A DNA stretch of 64,000 nt from Oscillospiraceae bacterium (lineage in GTDB: Bacteria > Bacillota > Clostridia > Oscillospirales > Ruminococcaceae): NCBI GenBank assembly GCA_009777635.1, contig WRLK01000007.1:1-64000 (forward strand), written 5' to 3'. The notes below the pieces were generated by a model that worked only from the letters and a program-made list of their open reading frames with translations, did no database searches and was not told the origin of the DNA. Shown here piece by piece: positions 46,237 to 55,417 of this stretch (the first letter of the stretch is position 1; the number at the start of each line of letters is the position of its first letter). The translations under genes were made by a program, and so were the position numbers.

Positions 46237-47145
46237 ATGAATACGCAATCAATAAAAAATCCTTCCGGGCACGGGGAGTGGCGGAACTGGGTCTTGCCAT
46301 ACATTCTGGTTGCGCCTCTTATGATATGGCTGATTGCTACCATCCTTATTCCTGTTGTCACCGTTGTCTACGAGAGCGTTACCAGCGCTACCTTCGTCGG
46401 CACCGTCGGCGACTTTGTCGGTTTTAAAAATTATGTTAGCGTACTTAAGGACCCCCATTACTGGGCGGCGTGGCGAAACAGCATCGGCTGGATTGTCGGG
46501 TGCACAATCCTGCAGACTATACTTGGCTTTTCGCTGGCGCTGCTGCTCAATTCATCCACCGGCCGCTTAGGCCAATTTGCGCGCACATGGTCAATTGTCG
46601 CGTGGATTACTCCGACTGTTGTCGTTTCCCTTATTTGGAGATGGATTTTTAACGGCTCATATGGGATATTCAACGCCTTTTTGATGACCATCGGCGTCAT
46701 TTCGGAGCCCCTTAGCCTGTTGGGCCACCCGAACACCGCGCTGATGACGGCTATTTTTATCAACGTGTGGCGCTGGTTTGCGTTTACGGCGGTTATCCTG
46801 CTGGCGGGGCTTTCCACGATTCCAAAGGAGCTGTACGAAAGCGCATCGGTAGACGGGGCGGGAATCATGCAGAAATTTTTTAGCATCACAATGCCTTCGC
46901 TGCAAAACGTAACGTTCGCGCTGGTTATCGTCGGTACGCTTTGGTGCTTTAACATCTTCGACCAAATATGGCTGCTAACGCTGGGCGGGCCGCTAAACGC
47001 CACTACCACCGTGCCGGTTTACCTTTACCGGGGAGCCTTTGAAAGCTTCCAGATCGGGCGCACGGCGGCGGCTTCGGTTATCACTGCGCTGCTATTGCTT
47101 TTATTGGCGGCGGGACTGATCAAGCTGACACAGCCAAAGGATTGA
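46237..47145 (+). CDS. ABC transporter permease (MalF/UgpA type)
   Basis: 302 residues, six hydrophobic segments. The ATPase-contact EAA-type loop reads ELYESASVDGAGIMQKFFSITMPSLQNV. WNSIGWIVGCTI-type region and GGPLNATTTVPVYLYRGAF are typical. The end overlaps a start of the next ORF. Confidence 0.93.
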   Translation: MNTQSIKNPSGHGEWRNWVLPYILVAPLMIWLIATILIPVVTVVYESVTSATFVGTVGDFVGFKNYVSVLKDPHYWAAWRNSIGWIVGCTILQTILGFSLALLLNSSTGRLGQFARTWSIVAWITPTVVVSLIWRWIFNGSYGIFNAFLMTIGVISEPLSLLGHPNTALMTAIFINVWRWFAFTAVILLAGLSTIPKELYESASVDGAGIMQKFFSITMPSLQNVTFALVIVGTLWCFNIFDQIWLLTLGGPLNATTTVPVYLYRGAFESFQIGRTAAASVITALLLLLLAAGLIKLTQPKD

Positions 47146-47156
47146 GGTATGATATA

Positions 47157-47978
47157 ATGAGAATCAACAAATGGAAAATGATTAAATGGATTGTCGGTCT
47201 GATTGTTGCTTTTTTGATCGCCTCTCCTATATTATGGATTGTGCTGTCGTCTTTTAAGACGGCGGATCAGATTTTGATTCCAAGGCTTTGGTCGGATAGC
47301 TGGACATTTAGGCATTACCGTGAACTGTTCACAGACACCCCCTATTTGATGGCGCTTCAGGCAAGCCTGAAGCTTGCCCTTGGAACAACTGCCGCTGCAT
47401 TGCTGATTGTGATTTCCGCAAGCTATGCCGTTTACAGGATGGAGTTCCCGGGTAAAAAACTTGTACAGAAAATTATGCTGATTACTTATGTGTTTCCCGG
47501 AATACTGTTGATTGTACCGGTATATGACACGATGAGCAGAATAGGGATGACGGACCGGCTGATGTCGATTGTTATTATGAATGTAACGTTTATCGCGCCT
47601 TTTTGTGTTTGGCTGATGCGCGGATTTTTCAAGGCTGTTCCGATCACGCTGGACGAATCCGCCGCTTTAGACGGCGCGGGTTCCTTCAGAATATTGTTTT
47701 CTATCATTTTGCCGCTGTTAAAGCCCGGTATCGCGACCGTTGCCATCTACAGCTTTATCATGTCATGGACAGAATTTACTTTTTCGTCGATGCTTTTATC
47801 TTCGGAGGTGAACAGAACGCTTCCAATAACAATGAATGCGATCATGGGGCAATACACCGTAAGGTGGGGGCAAACCGCCGCGGGCGGCGTCCTGACGCTC
47901 TTGCCGGTAATTTTATTGTTTGCTTTTGTGGGCAAATACTTTATCAAGGGCCTTACGGAAGGCGCGATCAAAGAATAA
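47157..47978 (+). CDS. ABC transporter permease (MalG/UgpE type)
   Basis: 273 residues with six hydrophobic segments and the EAA loop PITLDESAALDGAGSFRILFSIILPLLKPGI. The track opens at a TTG at 47142, which lies at the GAGGT site; the ATG at 47157 is preferred. Partner of the permease upstream. A complete channel for a di- or oligosaccharide, or a derivatised monosaccharide. Confidence 0.92.
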   Translation: MRINKWKMIKWIVGLIVAFLIASPILWIVLSSFKTADQILIPRLWSDSWTFRHYRELFTDTPYLMALQASLKLALGTTAAALLIVISASYAVYRMEFPGKKLVQKIMLITYVFPGILLIVPVYDTMSRIGMTDRLMSIVIMNVTFIAPFCVWLMRGFFKAVPITLDESAALDGAGSFRILFSIILPLLKPGIATVAIYSFIMSWTEFTFSSMLLSSEVNRTLPITMNAIMGQYTVRWGQTAAGGVLTLLPVILLFAFVGKYFIKGLTEGAIKE

Positions 47979-47996
47979 AGAGGAGGCAAAACAATC

Positions 47997-48728
47997 GTGT
48001 TAAGCCAGAAATATTATGAAAATGTAACCGCGATTCTTCGAGAAATAAACGACACGCAAACGCAAAAAATATATCAGGCAGGGGCTCTGGTTGCCGAAGC
48101 ACTGATGAATGGAAATATCCTGCATCTTTTTGGCGCCGGCCACTCCCATATGCTGGTGGAGGAGGGCTTTTACCGCGCCGGCGGTCTTGTGCCGGTAAAC
48201 CCGCTGTTTGACAGCGCGGTTATGCTGCACGGCGGCGCAATCAAAAGCTCGGCCGTTGAAAGGCTGGAAGAATATGCGGGCATGATCCTCAACAACTATA
48301 AAATCGACCCCGGCGACGTTCTAATCATGTTTTCCAACTCCGGCCGCAACGAGCTGGTCGTGGAAATGGCAAGCTGCGCGAAAAACAAGGGGATGAAAGT
48401 CATTGTCGTTTATTCCTCCTCGTACAAAGACGCATCCTCGAAGCATTCATCCGGCAAGCGCATGGAGGCGTTCGCGGATATTGCGATCGACAACTGCTGC
48501 CCGTATGGGGACGCGCTTGTGGAGCTTCCGGGCCAAGGTATGAGCATAGCGCCCGGTTCCACTGTCGCGGGGGCGACAATCCTCCATATGATCAATGTTG
48601 CAGCCGCAGAAGCTTTGATAGAAAAAGGCGGGGAATTGGAATTCTTTGTCAGCGCCAATATTGACAACGTTCCGAACCGCAACAAGGAGCTTCTGGATAA
48701 GTACAAGGGTAAAATCAGGGCGCTGTAA
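47997..48728 (+). CDS. SIS-domain sugar isomerase-like protein (UPF0309 type)
   Basis: 243 residues with one SIS domain: GNILHLFGAGHSHMLVEEGFYRAGGLVPVNPL, VLIMFSNSGRNELVVEMA, then GSTVAGATILHMINVAAAEALIEKGGE. SIS proteins isomerise or deaminate phosphosugars, or cut sugar-amine or ether bonds (MurQ, FrlB). GTG start with AGGAGG upstream. Its place between permeases and a sugar kinase suggests it acts on the phosphorylated import product. Confidence 0.87.
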   Translation: MLSQKYYENVTAILREINDTQTQKIYQAGALVAEALMNGNILHLFGAGHSHMLVEEGFYRAGGLVPVNPLFDSAVMLHGGAIKSSAVERLEEYAGMILNNYKIDPGDVLIMFSNSGRNELVVEMASCAKNKGMKVIVVYSSSYKDASSKHSSGKRMEAFADIAIDNCCPYGDALVELPGQGMSIAPGSTVAGATILHMINVAAAEALIEKGGELEFFVSANIDNVPNRNKELLDKYKGKIRAL

Positions 48729-48765
48729 GTGTATTTCTCTTTATTTATAGAAAGGATTTGTTCAT

Positions 48766-50253
48766 GTGAGGCAAGTATATCTGGGCGTTGACCTTGGAAC
48801 ATCGGCGGTCAAATGCTTGGCAATGGACAATCAGGGCCGGTGCCTTTCCCAGGGGGAGGGGCGCTACCCGCTTTACGCACCGCGTCCCGGCTGGGTGGAG
48901 CAAAATCCTGAGGAATGGATGGAGCCGGTCTACGGCGCGGTCCGCGATTGCCTGAAAGGGCTTGGTGAAGACTGTAAGCCCGCCGCACTTTCATATTCCG
49001 GGCATATGAGCTCGCTTGTTATGTTAGACGATGACTTTAAACCCCTGCTTCCGTGTTCGCTTGTGGGCGATTCCCGTGCCGTAGCACAGGCCCGGGAGCT
49101 TAAAAGCTTGTACGGGAACTTATTTGCTGAAGCGACCGGCAACATTCCGCTTCAGGCGTTTATTGTCGCGAAGCTCCGATGGGTTTTTCAGGAACGCCCC
49201 GATATTTACGCGCGCATGTCAAAGTTCGTGATGGCAAAGGATTATGTGCGCTTTCGCATGACGGGCGAGCTTTGCACGGACTATACCGACGCGGGCAACA
49301 CGCTTTTATACCATCCGGTCACGCAAAGCTGGAATGATTCTCTGATTGCGCTTTCCGGATTGGATAAAAGGATTTTCCCAAAGCTTTGCGCGCCCGCATC
49401 GCCGGCTGGAAGCATCACCGCCGATGCGGCTAAAATCACAGGTCTGCCCGAGGGGCTGCCCGTCATTTGCGGCGGCGCGGACATGGCCTGCTCGCAGCTT
49501 GGCACCGGCGGTATGACGCCTGGCCGCTTGATTATTACGCTGAGCACGTCGGGTCAGATGTGCATGTGCGTAAATCAGCCGTCCCCCGACGTAAAAGACA
49601 ACATTACGTTCCATCCGGGCGTCGGCTCCCTTTACGCGATGGCTTCGGTATTTTCAGGAGGGCTTGCCGTAAACTGGGGATTTTGCCTCCTTAGCGGTCA
49701 AAACCCGGGCAACGTCCCGGATTTTAAAGCCTTGGACGTTCTCGCTGAAGAGATTGAAAGCTATTCCCCCGGACAAAGCGGTATTACATTTCTGCCCTTT
49801 TTGACAGGGAGCGGCTCGCCGCACAACCGCCCGCATGACAAGGCCCATTTGGCGGGATTGACGCTTTCATCCGACAAAAGGGATATTGTACACGCAATCA
49901 TGGAGGGCGTCGCTTATAATTTACGGGAAAATGCGGACGTATTTCGCGGGCTCGGCAAATGGAACGAGGTGCGTCTGGGCGGCGGCGGCGCAAAAATGAA
50001 AGTATGGCGGCATATCATAGCAGACGTGCTTGGCGAGGACATCGAAATTTTACGCACCGGCAACGCCTCCGCTATGGGCGCCTGTATTCTGGCGGCTGCC
50101 GGTACGGGTGACGCCGGGTCTATTCTCGAGCTATCGGAAAAAATTGCCGTATGCGGCGACCGAATTGAATACGACAGGCAGAAAAAATTGGAATACGACG
50201 AGCTTTTTGAGCGATATCTGCGAACTTACGGCGCTCTTAGCGAAATCGGATGA
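48766..50253 (+). CDS. FGGY family carbohydrate kinase (xylulokinase-like)
   Basis: 495 residues. ATP/phosphate motifs: LGVDLGTSAVKCLAMDNQG at the N-terminus, ALSYSGHMSSLVMLD, CGGADMACSQLGTGG, STSGQMCM, FLTGSGSPHN and the C-terminal VRLGGGGAKMKVWRHIIADVLG. Phosphorylates a pentulose, hexulose or polyol; substrate unassigned. GTG start. The stop overlaps an in-frame ATG (ATGA) of the next reading frame. Confidence 0.9.
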   Translation: MRQVYLGVDLGTSAVKCLAMDNQGRCLSQGEGRYPLYAPRPGWVEQNPEEWMEPVYGAVRDCLKGLGEDCKPAALSYSGHMSSLVMLDDDFKPLLPCSLVGDSRAVAQARELKSLYGNLFAEATGNIPLQAFIVAKLRWVFQERPDIYARMSKFVMAKDYVRFRMTGELCTDYTDAGNTLLYHPVTQSWNDSLIALSGLDKRIFPKLCAPASPAGSITADAAKITGLPEGLPVICGGADMACSQLGTGGMTPGRLIITLSTSGQMCMCVNQPSPDVKDNITFHPGVGSLYAMASVFSGGLAVNWGFCLLSGQNPGNVPDFKALDVLAEEIESYSPGQSGITFLPFLTGSGSPHNRPHDKAHLAGLTLSSDKRDIVHAIMEGVAYNLRENADVFRGLGKWNEVRLGGGGAKMKVWRHIIADVLGEDIEILRTGNASAMGACILAAAGTGDAGSILELSEKIAVCGDRIEYDRQKKLEYDELFERYLRTYGALSEIG

Positions 50254-50267
50254 TTGGAGGCGCGTTT

Positions 50268-51449
50268 ATGGAAGAAATGCAAAAATTAATTGTCGAAATC
50301 GCAAGCGAACTTATTAAAACCCCCGGTCATAACGAGCTTGATGAATACGAGCGGAACACTGCGTTAAAGATGGCCGAGCTGTTACGGAATCATGGTGTGG
50401 ACTGTGAAATCTCCGAAGCGGCTGAGGGAAGGCTGAATGTTACAGCTAAAATCAAGGGAGGAAACGGGCCAAGGCTGCTTTTAACGACGCATCTTGATAC
50501 GGTTCCCCCCGGCGGGATGGCTGACGCGTATAATCCCGTAGTCCGTGACGGGTACCTTTACGGTCGCGGGGCCGTGGATGTAAAAGGTCCGCTTGCCAGC
50601 ATGGCCGCCGTTATGATTTATTTGAAAAAGCAAAACATAACCCCGCCGGGAGATGTTTTATTCGCCGGCGTCGCGGGCGAGGAAAGCGGCAGCGTTGGAA
50701 TGCGGGCGCTTGTAAGGTCAAGCGATTTGCGCCCTGATATTGCGGTAATATGTGAACCTACATGGCTCGAGGTTTGCGCCGCGCATAACGGTATAATATG
50801 GGCGGAGGTCGAGTTTTTCGGGAAAGCCGCCCATGGCAGTATGCCTGACGCCGGAATCAACGCGGTTTACAAAGCCAATGATTTCATTCATCTGCTTCGG
50901 GAAAAGCTGCTCCCGGAGCTTGCCGGCCGCAGGCATCCGCTGACAGGCCCGTCAACGCTTAACATCGGCTTCATCCAAGGCGGGACGCGGCCTACAATCG
51001 TCCCTGCCAGCTGTGTTGTCAGGTTCGACAGGAGATTCATCCCCGGCGAAACCCGTGAAAGTGTAGTTCATGAACTGACGGGACAATTGGAAGAACTTCG
51101 CCGGAATGATCCGGATTTTCAATATGGGCTTAAGGTGCTGCTTGGCGGCGCAGACGAGCCGCTGCCTCCGCTTGACACGCCGTCCGGGCATCCCATGATA
51201 GAAAAGGTTTGCGCCGCGGCAAGCCGCGTATTGGGAAAACAGCTTACAGTAAAAGGTATGCCGGGTTGGACCGACGCCGCTTTAGCAAACGCGTTTTGGA
51301 ATGTTCCGGCTGTAATAGTCGGCCCCGGAGACATGTCAAAAGCGCATTCCGACGACGAATGCGTGGAGCTTCAGCAACTATTTGACGCATATAGGCTTTA
51401 CATGGACCTTGCGCTGAATATCGGCAAAAAGGAGGAGACGGATTCATGA
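50268..51449 (+). CDS. M20 family metallopeptidase/deacylase (ArgE/DapE type)
   Basis: 393 residues. Zinc ligands in TTHLDTVPPG (His), GRGAVDVKGPLASM (Asp), GEESGS (Glu-Glu), EPTW (Glu), AHSDDECVE (His), with a dimerisation lid starting NGIIWAEVEFFGKAAHGSMPDAGINAV. The family removes acyl groups from amino acids or splits dipeptides. ATG at 50268 after GGAGG (track opens at 50250). In a sugar cluster this suggests an N-acyl-amino acid part in the substrate. Confidence 0.88.
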   Translation: MEEMQKLIVEIASELIKTPGHNELDEYERNTALKMAELLRNHGVDCEISEAAEGRLNVTAKIKGGNGPRLLLTTHLDTVPPGGMADAYNPVVRDGYLYGRGAVDVKGPLASMAAVMIYLKKQNITPPGDVLFAGVAGEESGSVGMRALVRSSDLRPDIAVICEPTWLEVCAAHNGIIWAEVEFFGKAAHGSMPDAGINAVYKANDFIHLLREKLLPELAGRRHPLTGPSTLNIGFIQGGTRPTIVPASCVVRFDRRFIPGETRESVVHELTGQLEELRRNDPDFQYGLKVLLGGADEPLPPLDTPSGHPMIEKVCAAASRVLGKQLTVKGMPGWTDAALANAFWNVPAVIVGPGDMSKAHSDDECVELQQLFDAYRLYMDLALNIGKKEETDS

Positions 51450-52183
51450 AGCTTTGCGAAGGCGTCTATCTTGTTGGCAGCGGAGATTTGGGCATAGGGC
51501 TTACCCACCCCCTTGACTGCAACGTTTACATTTTGACTGACGGAAACGACGCGGTGATGATAGATGCCGGAGTAGGGCTTGCGCCGGAGCTGATTTTGGC
51601 GGAAATAGAAAAGGACGGCATAAACACGGGGAGGATTTCACATTTACTTCTCACCCACGGTCATGCCGATCATGCGGGAGGCGCCGCATGGTTCCGAGAA
51701 AAGCTGAATCTCAGCATCGTCGCGCCAAAAGGCGAAGCGGATATGATTTCTACTGCGGACGAAATCCCGCTTGGGCTGGACGTCGGGCGTGCGGCGGGGT
51801 ATTATCCGGCTGATTATAAGCTGTCGCCATGCCCGGTAGACAAAACCGTTTCGCCCGGTGAAACTTTAACGGCGGCAGGCTTTTCTATCCGTGTATTCGA
51901 CGCTTCGGGGCACAGCCCCTCCGGCGTCTGCTATTACCTTTCAAAAGACGGCGGGCTTTTGTTTTGCGGCGACCTTTTGTCTTACGGCGGTTATATCAGC
52001 CTGCAAAGCATCCCCGGCGCCGACGTATTGCGCTATAACCAAAGCGTCCGGGGGCTTGCGGAGCTGACGGTAAAGAGTTTCTTCCCGGGACACCTGCTTT
52101 TTTCGCTGTCAAACGGTTACCGCCACTTGAAAAAGGCGGCGGATGCTTTTTCAAAGCTTGGGATTCCGCCAAATGTGATTTAG
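51446..52183 (+). CDS. Metallo-beta-lactamase-fold hydrolase
   Basis: 245 residues. Metal-binding HGHADHAGG near 70, SGHSPSGVCYYL, FCGDLLSYG and FFPGHLLFSL complete the five-motif site. Similar to glyoxalase II-like or lactonase-type enzymes; may open a lactone or thioester. ATG overlaps the upstream stop (ATGA), with GGAGGAGA upstream, so tightly coupled to the M20 gene. Confidence 0.87.
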   Translation: MKLCEGVYLVGSGDLGIGLTHPLDCNVYILTDGNDAVMIDAGVGLAPELILAEIEKDGINTGRISHLLLTHGHADHAGGAAWFREKLNLSIVAPKGEADMISTADEIPLGLDVGRAAGYYPADYKLSPCPVDKTVSPGETLTAAGFSIRVFDASGHSPSGVCYYLSKDGGLLFCGDLLSYGGYISLQSIPGADVLRYNQSVRGLAELTVKSFFPGHLLFSLSNGYRHLKKAADAFSKLGIPPNVI

Positions 52184-52205
52184 AAGAAGATGGAGGAGTA
52201 ATATC

Positions 52206-53390
52206 ATGCACGCTACTCATCTTTGCTGTCCGCGCTGCAGATGGGAGACAGAGCTTAAACTGGTTTACTCATGTGAAAGGTGCGGGTTTTCTCTTGATGT
52301 GAGGTATGATTATGACAGCGTGGATAAATCCGCGCTGAAAGCGGCGTTTTCCGGGGGCAGGCTGTGGTCGTTTCGGGAGCTGCTGCCATTATCCGCAGGA
52401 TATGGGCCGCTTACGCTTTTAGAGGGCGGAACGCCTCTGCTGCCATCTGTTTCGCTTGGTAAATCCTTTGGCTTTGAGCTTTTATTCAAGGACGAAACCC
52501 GCAATCCCACCGCGTCGTTTAAAGACCGTCCGAACACGGTCGGCATTTCCATGGCGCGGCAATTTGGGGCAAAGGCTGTGGCAATCGCCTCCACCGGCAA
52601 CGGCGCCGCGTCGATTTCAGCTTACGCGGCAAGGGGCGGTATGCCCTGCTATGTATTTGTGCCGGAGCATACTTCAGCGTCGAAGCTTCTGCAAATACGT
52701 TCCCACGGCGCAGAGCTTGTGCTTACCCCGGGCGATTACAGCGCGAGCTTCGCCGCCGCGCAGGACGCATGCTTGCGAGAAGGCTGGGCAAACATGACTT
52801 CCACCTATTTAAACCCTTATACGATGGAAGGGGATAAAACGATAGCATACGAGCTGTTCAGCCGGCTCGAGGGGCGCGTTCCCGACTGGATTATTGTGCC
52901 TCTTGGCGCGGGCGCTATGCTCACCGGCGTTTATAAAGGGTACCGCGAGTTACAAGCGCTCGGTTTTGTCTCGGAATTGCCGCGCATGTGCGGGGTTCAG
53001 GCGTCGGGCTGCGCGCCTATCACGCGCGCGTGGGAAGAAAATTTACCGGAGGTTTTAGAGTGGGAGAACTGTGAGACCGTCGCCCATGCGATAGCCGACC
53101 CGCTTACCGGATATGCCAAGGATGGCACCCGAACTTTAACGACGATCCGCGAATCGAACGGCTGCGGGATTACCGCTCCGGAAGACGATATCATACGGCA
53201 CGCGGCAATGCTTGCCCGCAAGGAAGGGCTGTATGTTGAAGCGGGGGCCGCGTCGGCATCCGCAGCCGCGGAATTGCTGTATAAAAAGGGATTAGCGGCT
53301 CACGGACAAACGGTTGTGGCAATCATAACCGGACATGGGCTAAAAGAAAATAAGATTATTGGAGGCGCACCGGATGAGAGTAAAGGATAA
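52206..53390 (+). CDS. PLP-dependent lyase, threonine synthase-like
   Basis: 394 residues of PLP fold type II with an N-terminal zinc ribbon (CCPRCRWETELKLVYSCERCG) as in threonine and cysteate synthases. PLP lysine in NPTASFKDRPNTVG, phosphate-binding STGNGAASISAYAA, GAGAMLTGVYKGY, and GLYVEAGAASASAAAEL. True threonine synthase acts on O-phosphohomoserine. Here, away from hom/thrB and inside a sugar cluster, a related beta- or gamma-elimination or replacement is more likely. GGAGG before the ATG. Confidence 0.85.
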   Translation: MHATHLCCPRCRWETELKLVYSCERCGFSLDVRYDYDSVDKSALKAAFSGGRLWSFRELLPLSAGYGPLTLLEGGTPLLPSVSLGKSFGFELLFKDETRNPTASFKDRPNTVGISMARQFGAKAVAIASTGNGAASISAYAARGGMPCYVFVPEHTSASKLLQIRSHGAELVLTPGDYSASFAAAQDACLREGWANMTSTYLNPYTMEGDKTIAYELFSRLEGRVPDWIIVPLGAGAMLTGVYKGYRELQALGFVSELPRMCGVQASGCAPITRAWEENLPEVLEWENCETVAHAIADPLTGYAKDGTRTLTTIRESNGCGITAPEDDIIRHAAMLARKEGLYVEAGAASASAAAELLYKKGLAAHGQTVVAIITGHGLKENKIIGGAPDESKG

Positions 53391-54138
53391 AATAGCGATG
53401 ATTACAGGCGCGGGAACCGGGATCGGACAAGCGACAGCCGTACTGCTTGCTGAAGAGGGGGCGTATATTATAGCTTGCGGGCGGCGCCAGTCTCAATTGG
53501 AGGAAACGATTAAACTGGTAGAAGCCGCGGGCGGCAAAGGCATCGCCTGCGCAATGGACGCCCGTTCTCAAGCAGATGTGGAAAAAGGCGTAGCCCGCGC
53601 GATTGAGGAATACGGCAGGATTGATATCCTGTTTAACAACGCGGGAGTGGGATATTCCGCGCCGTATTTCATGGGCTCCGTAAAAGATACTCCGATTCAG
53701 GATTGGAAAGAAGTCATTTCCATTAATGTTGAAAGCGTGTTTTTGTGCAGCAAATACGTAATTCCCTATATGATAAAGCAAGGCGGCGGGGCTATTCTCA
53801 ACTGTTCTTCAATAAACGGCGTAATCGGCTGCGGTGCGGATTCTTACAGCGCGTCAAAGGGTGCGATTATCGCGTTGACCCGCGCAATGGCCGTGGATAA
53901 CGCAAAACATAATATCCGGGTCAATTGCGTTTCACCCGGCGCCACCATTACGCCGATGATTGAACCGGCGCTTGAGGAAGACAAAGGATTTTGGGAGTAT
54001 TGGAGCAACGTCGCGCCGATAAAACGTATGGCTGATTCAAGGGAGGTCGCATATGCCGCGCTGTTTCTGGTTTCAGACGAATCGGCGTATATTACAGGCC
54101 AAAATCTGATGGTTGACGGCGGATTGACAATCAGCTAG
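53374..54138 (+). CDS. Short-chain dehydrogenase/reductase
   Basis: 254 residues, classical SDR: cofactor motif GAGTGIGQATAV, LFNNAGVGYS, the serine in NCSSINGVIG, catalytic SYSASKGAI, and C-terminal YITGQNLMVDGGLT. Probably oxidises a sugar alcohol or hydroxy acid. ATG at 53374 follows GGAGG and overlaps the PLP gene end by 17 bases. Last gene of the cluster. Confidence 0.92.
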   Translation: MRVKDKIAMITGAGTGIGQATAVLLAEEGAYIIACGRRQSQLEETIKLVEAAGGKGIACAMDARSQADVEKGVARAIEEYGRIDILFNNAGVGYSAPYFMGSVKDTPIQDWKEVISINVESVFLCSKYVIPYMIKQGGGAILNCSSINGVIGCGADSYSASKGAIIALTRAMAVDNAKHNIRVNCVSPGATITPMIEPALEEDKGFWEYWSNVAPIKRMADSREVAYAALFLVSDESAYITGQNLMVDGGLTIS

Positions 54139-54153
54139 GACCCGTCAACTAAG

Positions 54154-54190
54154 CGAAGGGCCGCTCCATCAGGGCGGCCCTTCGTTATTC
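54154..54190. terminator. Terminator between the SDR and nagA
   Basis: 11-bp stem CGAAGGGCCGC / GCGGCCCTTCG, 9-base loop, then TTATTC. Lies between convergent genes and may serve both. Confidence 0.85.
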
Positions 54191-54200
54191 CTATCAAGCG

Positions 54201-55343
54201 TCAGCCGCGTCCGCCGAAAGACGGATTCCCACGGCAGTATGTTGCCAAAACGCTGTAATCATCTTTCAAAACAACGATATCCGCGTCATAGCCCGACGAA
54301 ATCCTGCCTTTGCGGGAGTCCAGCTTTAAAAGGCGCGCGGGATTGATCGTACAGGCGTTTACCGCCGATTCCATTGGAACCGCTGCACGAACGATTAAAT
54401 TCCTGAAAGACTCGTTCATGCGAAGCGTACTTCCGGCAAGGGTGCCGTTTGGAAGATGGGCGCTGCCGTCAGGATATATTTCTATCGTGTCCTGCCCTAT
54501 TTTAAAAGAGCCCGCGGCACAGCCCTTTGCTGAAAGGGAGTCGGTAATTGCAATTACATGGTCAGGGCCTTTCGCGCGAAACAGATTTGCAATCGCCGCC
54601 GGATGAACATGGATACAATCACATATTATTTCACCAAACAGATGATTGCAGTAAAGTGCTGCGCCGACAAGCCCGGGCTCGCGGTGGTTATAGGGCGACA
54701 TCGCGTTGTAAACGTGCGTCATGCTGACAGCGCCGTTTGAAGCGCTCAAAGCTGCCTGTTCAAACGTTGCGCCGCTGTGTCCGATGCTGACCATGACGCC
54801 TGTTTCGGCGCAAAACCGCGTCAAGGCGAAATCGTCGTCCTCTTCAGGCGCAAGCGTTACCAGCCTGATGCGCCCGCCGGAAGATTTTTGCAATTCTTGA
54901 AACAGAGCGATGTCCGGCTTTACGATAAACTGCTCCACATGCGCGCCTTTATATTTTTTGGAGATGAAAGGACCCTCAAGATGGGCGCCTAGGATTTCGG
55001 CTCCCGAATATTCTTTTGATGCGGCTTCATCAATATTTTTTAATGCGGCATGAAGCGTTTTCATATCCTGTGTAACGGTTGTAGGCAAGAAAGCTGTCAC
55101 GCCTTCGGCGGGCAGGCTTCGCGCCCATTTTTGCAGGCCCTCAAGATTCGCGTCGTTTGTGTCAAATCCAAAGCATCCGTGGGCGTGAACATCAATAAAC
55201 CCGGGAAAGATGCGGCTGTCGCCAAAATCTTCATCCACGGCTGCGTCATAAGAAAGAACGCGCCTGATTTTGCCTTCCAGCATCTCTATTCCGGCAGGAA
55301 CAAAACCTCCGGAAATCCAAACACGGCGTGAACCAATTATCAT
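54201..55343 (-). CDS. nagA: N-acetylglucosamine-6-phosphate deacetylase
   Basis: 380 residues of the amidohydrolase superfamily; deacetylates GlcNAc-6-phosphate to glucosamine-6-phosphate. Motifs: PGFIDVHAHGCFGFDTND, HLEGPFISKKYKGAH, SIGHSGATFEQA, MTHVYNAMSPYNHREPG, CDCIHVHPAAI, ITDSLSAKG. nagB is not adjacent. GGGGATGTC before the ATG. Its position between two sugar clusters supports amino-sugar use. Confidence 0.94.
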   Translation of the reverse strand: MIIGSRRVWISGGFVPAGIEMLEGKIRRVLSYDAAVDEDFGDSRIFPGFIDVHAHGCFGFDTNDANLEGLQKWARSLPAEGVTAFLPTTVTQDMKTLHAALKNIDEAASKEYSGAEILGAHLEGPFISKKYKGAHVEQFIVKPDIALFQELQKSSGGRIRLVTLAPEEDDDFALTRFCAETGVMVSIGHSGATFEQAALSASNGAVSMTHVYNAMSPYNHREPGLVGAALYCNHLFGEIICDCIHVHPAAIANLFRAKGPDHVIAITDSLSAKGCAAGSFKIGQDTIEIYPDGSAHLPNGTLAGSTLRMNESFRNLIVRAAVPMESAVNACTINPARLLKLDSRKGRISSGYDADIVVLKDDYSVLATYCRGNPSFGGRG

Positions 55344-55348
55344 AGCAA

Positions 55349-55376
55349 TGACATCCCCTTATTTTTACTGTATAAT
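55349..55376 (+). promoter_or_regulatory. Promoter of the LUD-domain gene
   Basis: TATAAT at 55371 with a weak TGACAT 16 bases upstream, close to the divergent nagA start. Confidence 0.45.
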
Positions 55377-55417
55377 ACATTATAAATACAATTGACTATA
55401 TATTGGAGGAATAAGCA

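Noticed and set aside
52206-53390. Annotation of this gene as true threonine synthase (thrC)
   Set aside because: The fold and zinc ribbon fit, but there is no hom or thrB nearby and it lies in a sugar cluster, so the specific name is not supported.
54139-54160. CCCGTCAACTAAGCGAAGGGCC compared with the repeat at 6855-6871
   Set aside because: Resemblance to the reversed repeat is partial; the sequence is accounted for by the terminator stem.
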